From NCBI GenBank assembly GCA_022361135.1, contig JAKSBM010000151.1, positions 1 through 7,546 of the forward strand: DNA of 7,546 nucleotides. Reading direction: 5' to 3'. Positions 6,745 to 7,546 of this stretch are shown here, in pieces. The DNA is from Desulfobacterales bacterium. Lineage in GTDB: Bacteria > Desulfobacterota > Desulfobacteria > Desulfobacterales > Desulfobacteraceae. Made by a program: the position numbers and the translations under genes. Each line of letters begins with the position of its first letter. The first letter of the stretch is position 1. Below the pieces are notes generated by a model. That model was not told the origin of the DNA, searched no databases, and saw only the letters and a list, made by a program, of their open reading frames with translations.

Positions 6745-6763
6745 CGTTAAAATTTTTTTAACG
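6745..6763. promoter_or_regulatory. Inverted repeat, candidate operator
   Basis: CGTTAAAA-TTT-TTTTAACG is a perfect dyad with 8-bp arms and a 3-bp centre, about 215-233 nt upstream of the permease ATG. Its size and symmetry suit a dimeric DNA-binding protein, though symmetric words arise more easily in such AT-rich DNA. No regulator is assigned. Confidence 0.35.
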
Positions 6764-6959
6764 AAATTGCGAAATGGTTCGAGAATTTAAAATGATTCGC
6801 CGGGTGAAACAGGGGGCGGCCCGGGGAAATTTTCCATACTGGGACCGGGTTAGGCAAATTCTGAACAGGTGACGGATGGTGGAACTGCCGAATGAACGGT
6901 CTGGCCGTGGGGTGGGGCGCCCCTTGTTTTATTTGGATACCGGAATTGCCGTGGTCTTA

Positions 6960-6983
6960 TTTTACGGCAGGTTTTACGGCAGG
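6960..6983. repeat. Exact 12-bp tandem duplication
   Basis: TTTTACGGCAGG occurs twice head-to-tail (6960-6971 and 6972-6983) and is followed by TTT, as if a third unit begins. The first copy's ACGGCA pairs with TGCCGT at 6947-6952, and CTGCCG at 6885-6890 can pair with either copy. The repeats could be protein-binding sites or part of alternative RNA structures. Confidence 0.6.
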
Positions 6984-6989
6984 TTTGGA

Positions 6990-7030
6990 AAGGGGGGATG
7001 GGATTGAGGGGCCGGCCCCCCTTCTTTTTT
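6990..7030. terminator. Terminator-like hairpin beyond the sigma-54 activator gene, with + strand T-tract
   Basis: AAGGGGGG (6990-6997) and CCCCCCTT (7016-7023) form an 8-bp stem enclosing 18 nt; the loop side also contains the palindrome GGGGCCGGCCCC (7008-7019). On the + strand the hairpin runs into CTTTTTT, a proper U-tract. On the - strand, the direction of the activator gene that stops at 7050, only TTT follows. It is most simply a bidirectional terminator for the activator gene, but the better polarity is +, where no gene is known upstream. Confidence 0.45.
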
Positions 7031-7049
7031 GATGGGGAAGATTGGTTTC

Positions 7050-7546
7050 CTATTGAATCCGGTATTTTTTCATTTTGTTGAATAGGGTTCTGCGGTTGAT
7101 GCCCAGGGCTTGGGCTGCCAATTTTTTCTTCCCCTGGTGGGTGGTGAGGGCCTTTTGAATGAGCTCCCGTTCAAAGGTTTCCACCTCTTCTTTTAGGGGA
7201 CGTTGGGCCCGGATCGGGGAAGGATCCGGGGCAATGCCCCCGCTGTGCTTGAGGAAGCTGATGGTGTTCAGGGTGATGTATTGTTTCACCGAGTTGAGCA
7301 ACTCCCGGACATTGCCGGGCCAATCATAGGTGGAAAAGGTCTCCACCACCTTGGCCGGGATATAGGCGGACGGGAAATCCTGGAGCTCCATGAAGTGGTC
7401 CATGAGCAGGGGGATGTCCTCCTTGCGTTCCCTCAGGGGGGGGATTTGTACGGGAATCACCCCGATGCGGTAGAAAAAATCCAACCGGATTTTTCCCTGG
7501 TTCACCAGGGCTTCCATGTCCCGGTTGGTGGCGGCAATGATGCGGA
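7050..7546 (-). CDS. Sigma-54-dependent transcriptional activator (5'-truncated)
   Basis: C-terminal 164 residues of an NtrC-type enhancer-binding protein that uses ATP hydrolysis to open sigma-54 promoters. The frame is open to the right edge and starts inside the AAA+ domain with RIIAATNRD, the sensor-I region; the internal ATG at 7517 is not the start. RLDFFYRIGVIPVQIPPLRER (residues 20-40) is the family segment with the arginine-finger area and the PPLRER box. WPGNVREL (75-82) is sensor II. After a proline-containing linker, residues about 124-163 form the Fis-type helix-turn-helix (KKLAAQALGINRRTLFNKMKKY). The Walker A, GAFTGA loop and any receiver, PAS or GAF sensory domain lie outside the window. 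It points toward the permease operon, but the 519-nt gap and the terminator-like hairpin argue against co-transcription. Whether it regulates that operon is unknown. Confidence 0.95.
   Translation of the reverse strand, partial: RIIAATNRDMEALVNQGKIRLDFFYRIGVIPVQIPPLRERKEDIPLLMDHFMELQDFPSAYIPAKVVETFSTYDWPGNVRELLNSVKQYITLNTISFLKHSGGIAPDPSPIRAQRPLKEEVETFERELIQKALTTHQGKKKLAAQALGINRRTLFNKMKKYRIQ

Larger units (their letters stand above)
6531..7049. other. Long non-coding gap with AT-rich core, upstream of the permease operon
   Basis: No credible gene lies in these 519 nt. GC content counted by hand over 6661-6780 is 26 of 120, far below the flanking genes. The core contains several short dyads, including GTTATAAC (6712-6719), plus the two listed separately. 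The right half (6800-7030) returns to high GC and contains palindromes such as GGGGCGCCCC (6914-6923, followed by TTGTTTTATTT) and repeated CGGCAG words. The operon promoter must lie here or further upstream, but I found no convincing sigma-70 pair and no -24/-12 sigma-54 element (GG-N10-GC) on either strand. Confidence 0.6.

Overview
The window looks like a bacterial chromosome segment, most likely from an anaerobic, respiratory deltaproteobacterium / Desulfobacterota-type organism. This is an inference from gene content (molybdopterin oxidoreductase, sigma-54 activator, GGDEF sensor) and from the GC-rich coding style with many GCC/GGG/CGG codons; no taxonomic marker is present. There are six protein genes, two of them cut by the window edges. 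I see no rRNA, tRNA, CRISPR array or mobile element.

Left part, + strand (2-3077): the C-terminal ~600 residues of a DMSO-reductase-family molybdopterin oxidoreductase. After a 160-nt gap with a good sigma-70-type promoter comes a membrane-anchored diguanylate cyclase with an intact GGEEF active site and an RxxD inhibitory site. A 304-nt gap (3078-3381) with several small hairpins separates these from the convergent minus-strand genes.

Right part, - strand (7546 down to 3382): the end of a sigma-54-dependent AAA+ activator; a 519-nt intergenic region with an AT-rich core (about 22% GC over 6661-6780), dyads and a 12-bp tandem duplication; then an apparent operon. The operon starts with an ArsB/NhaD/P-protein-type 434-aa permease. 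An eIF-2B-family protein follows, its ATG overlapping the permease stop as ATGA. After 54 nt containing an 11-bp GC-rich hairpin comes an exported calcineurin-like metallophosphoesterase.

The most unusual item is the permease / eIF-2B-like pair. The bacterial eIF-2B-like protein lacks the Cys and Asp that serve catalysis in the sugar-phosphate isomerases of its superfamily, and it is rich in histidine. Its translational coupling to an ion permease suggests a ligand-binding or regulatory partner of the transporter. The exported phosphoesterase may belong to the same unit. This functional linkage is a hypothesis from gene order only.
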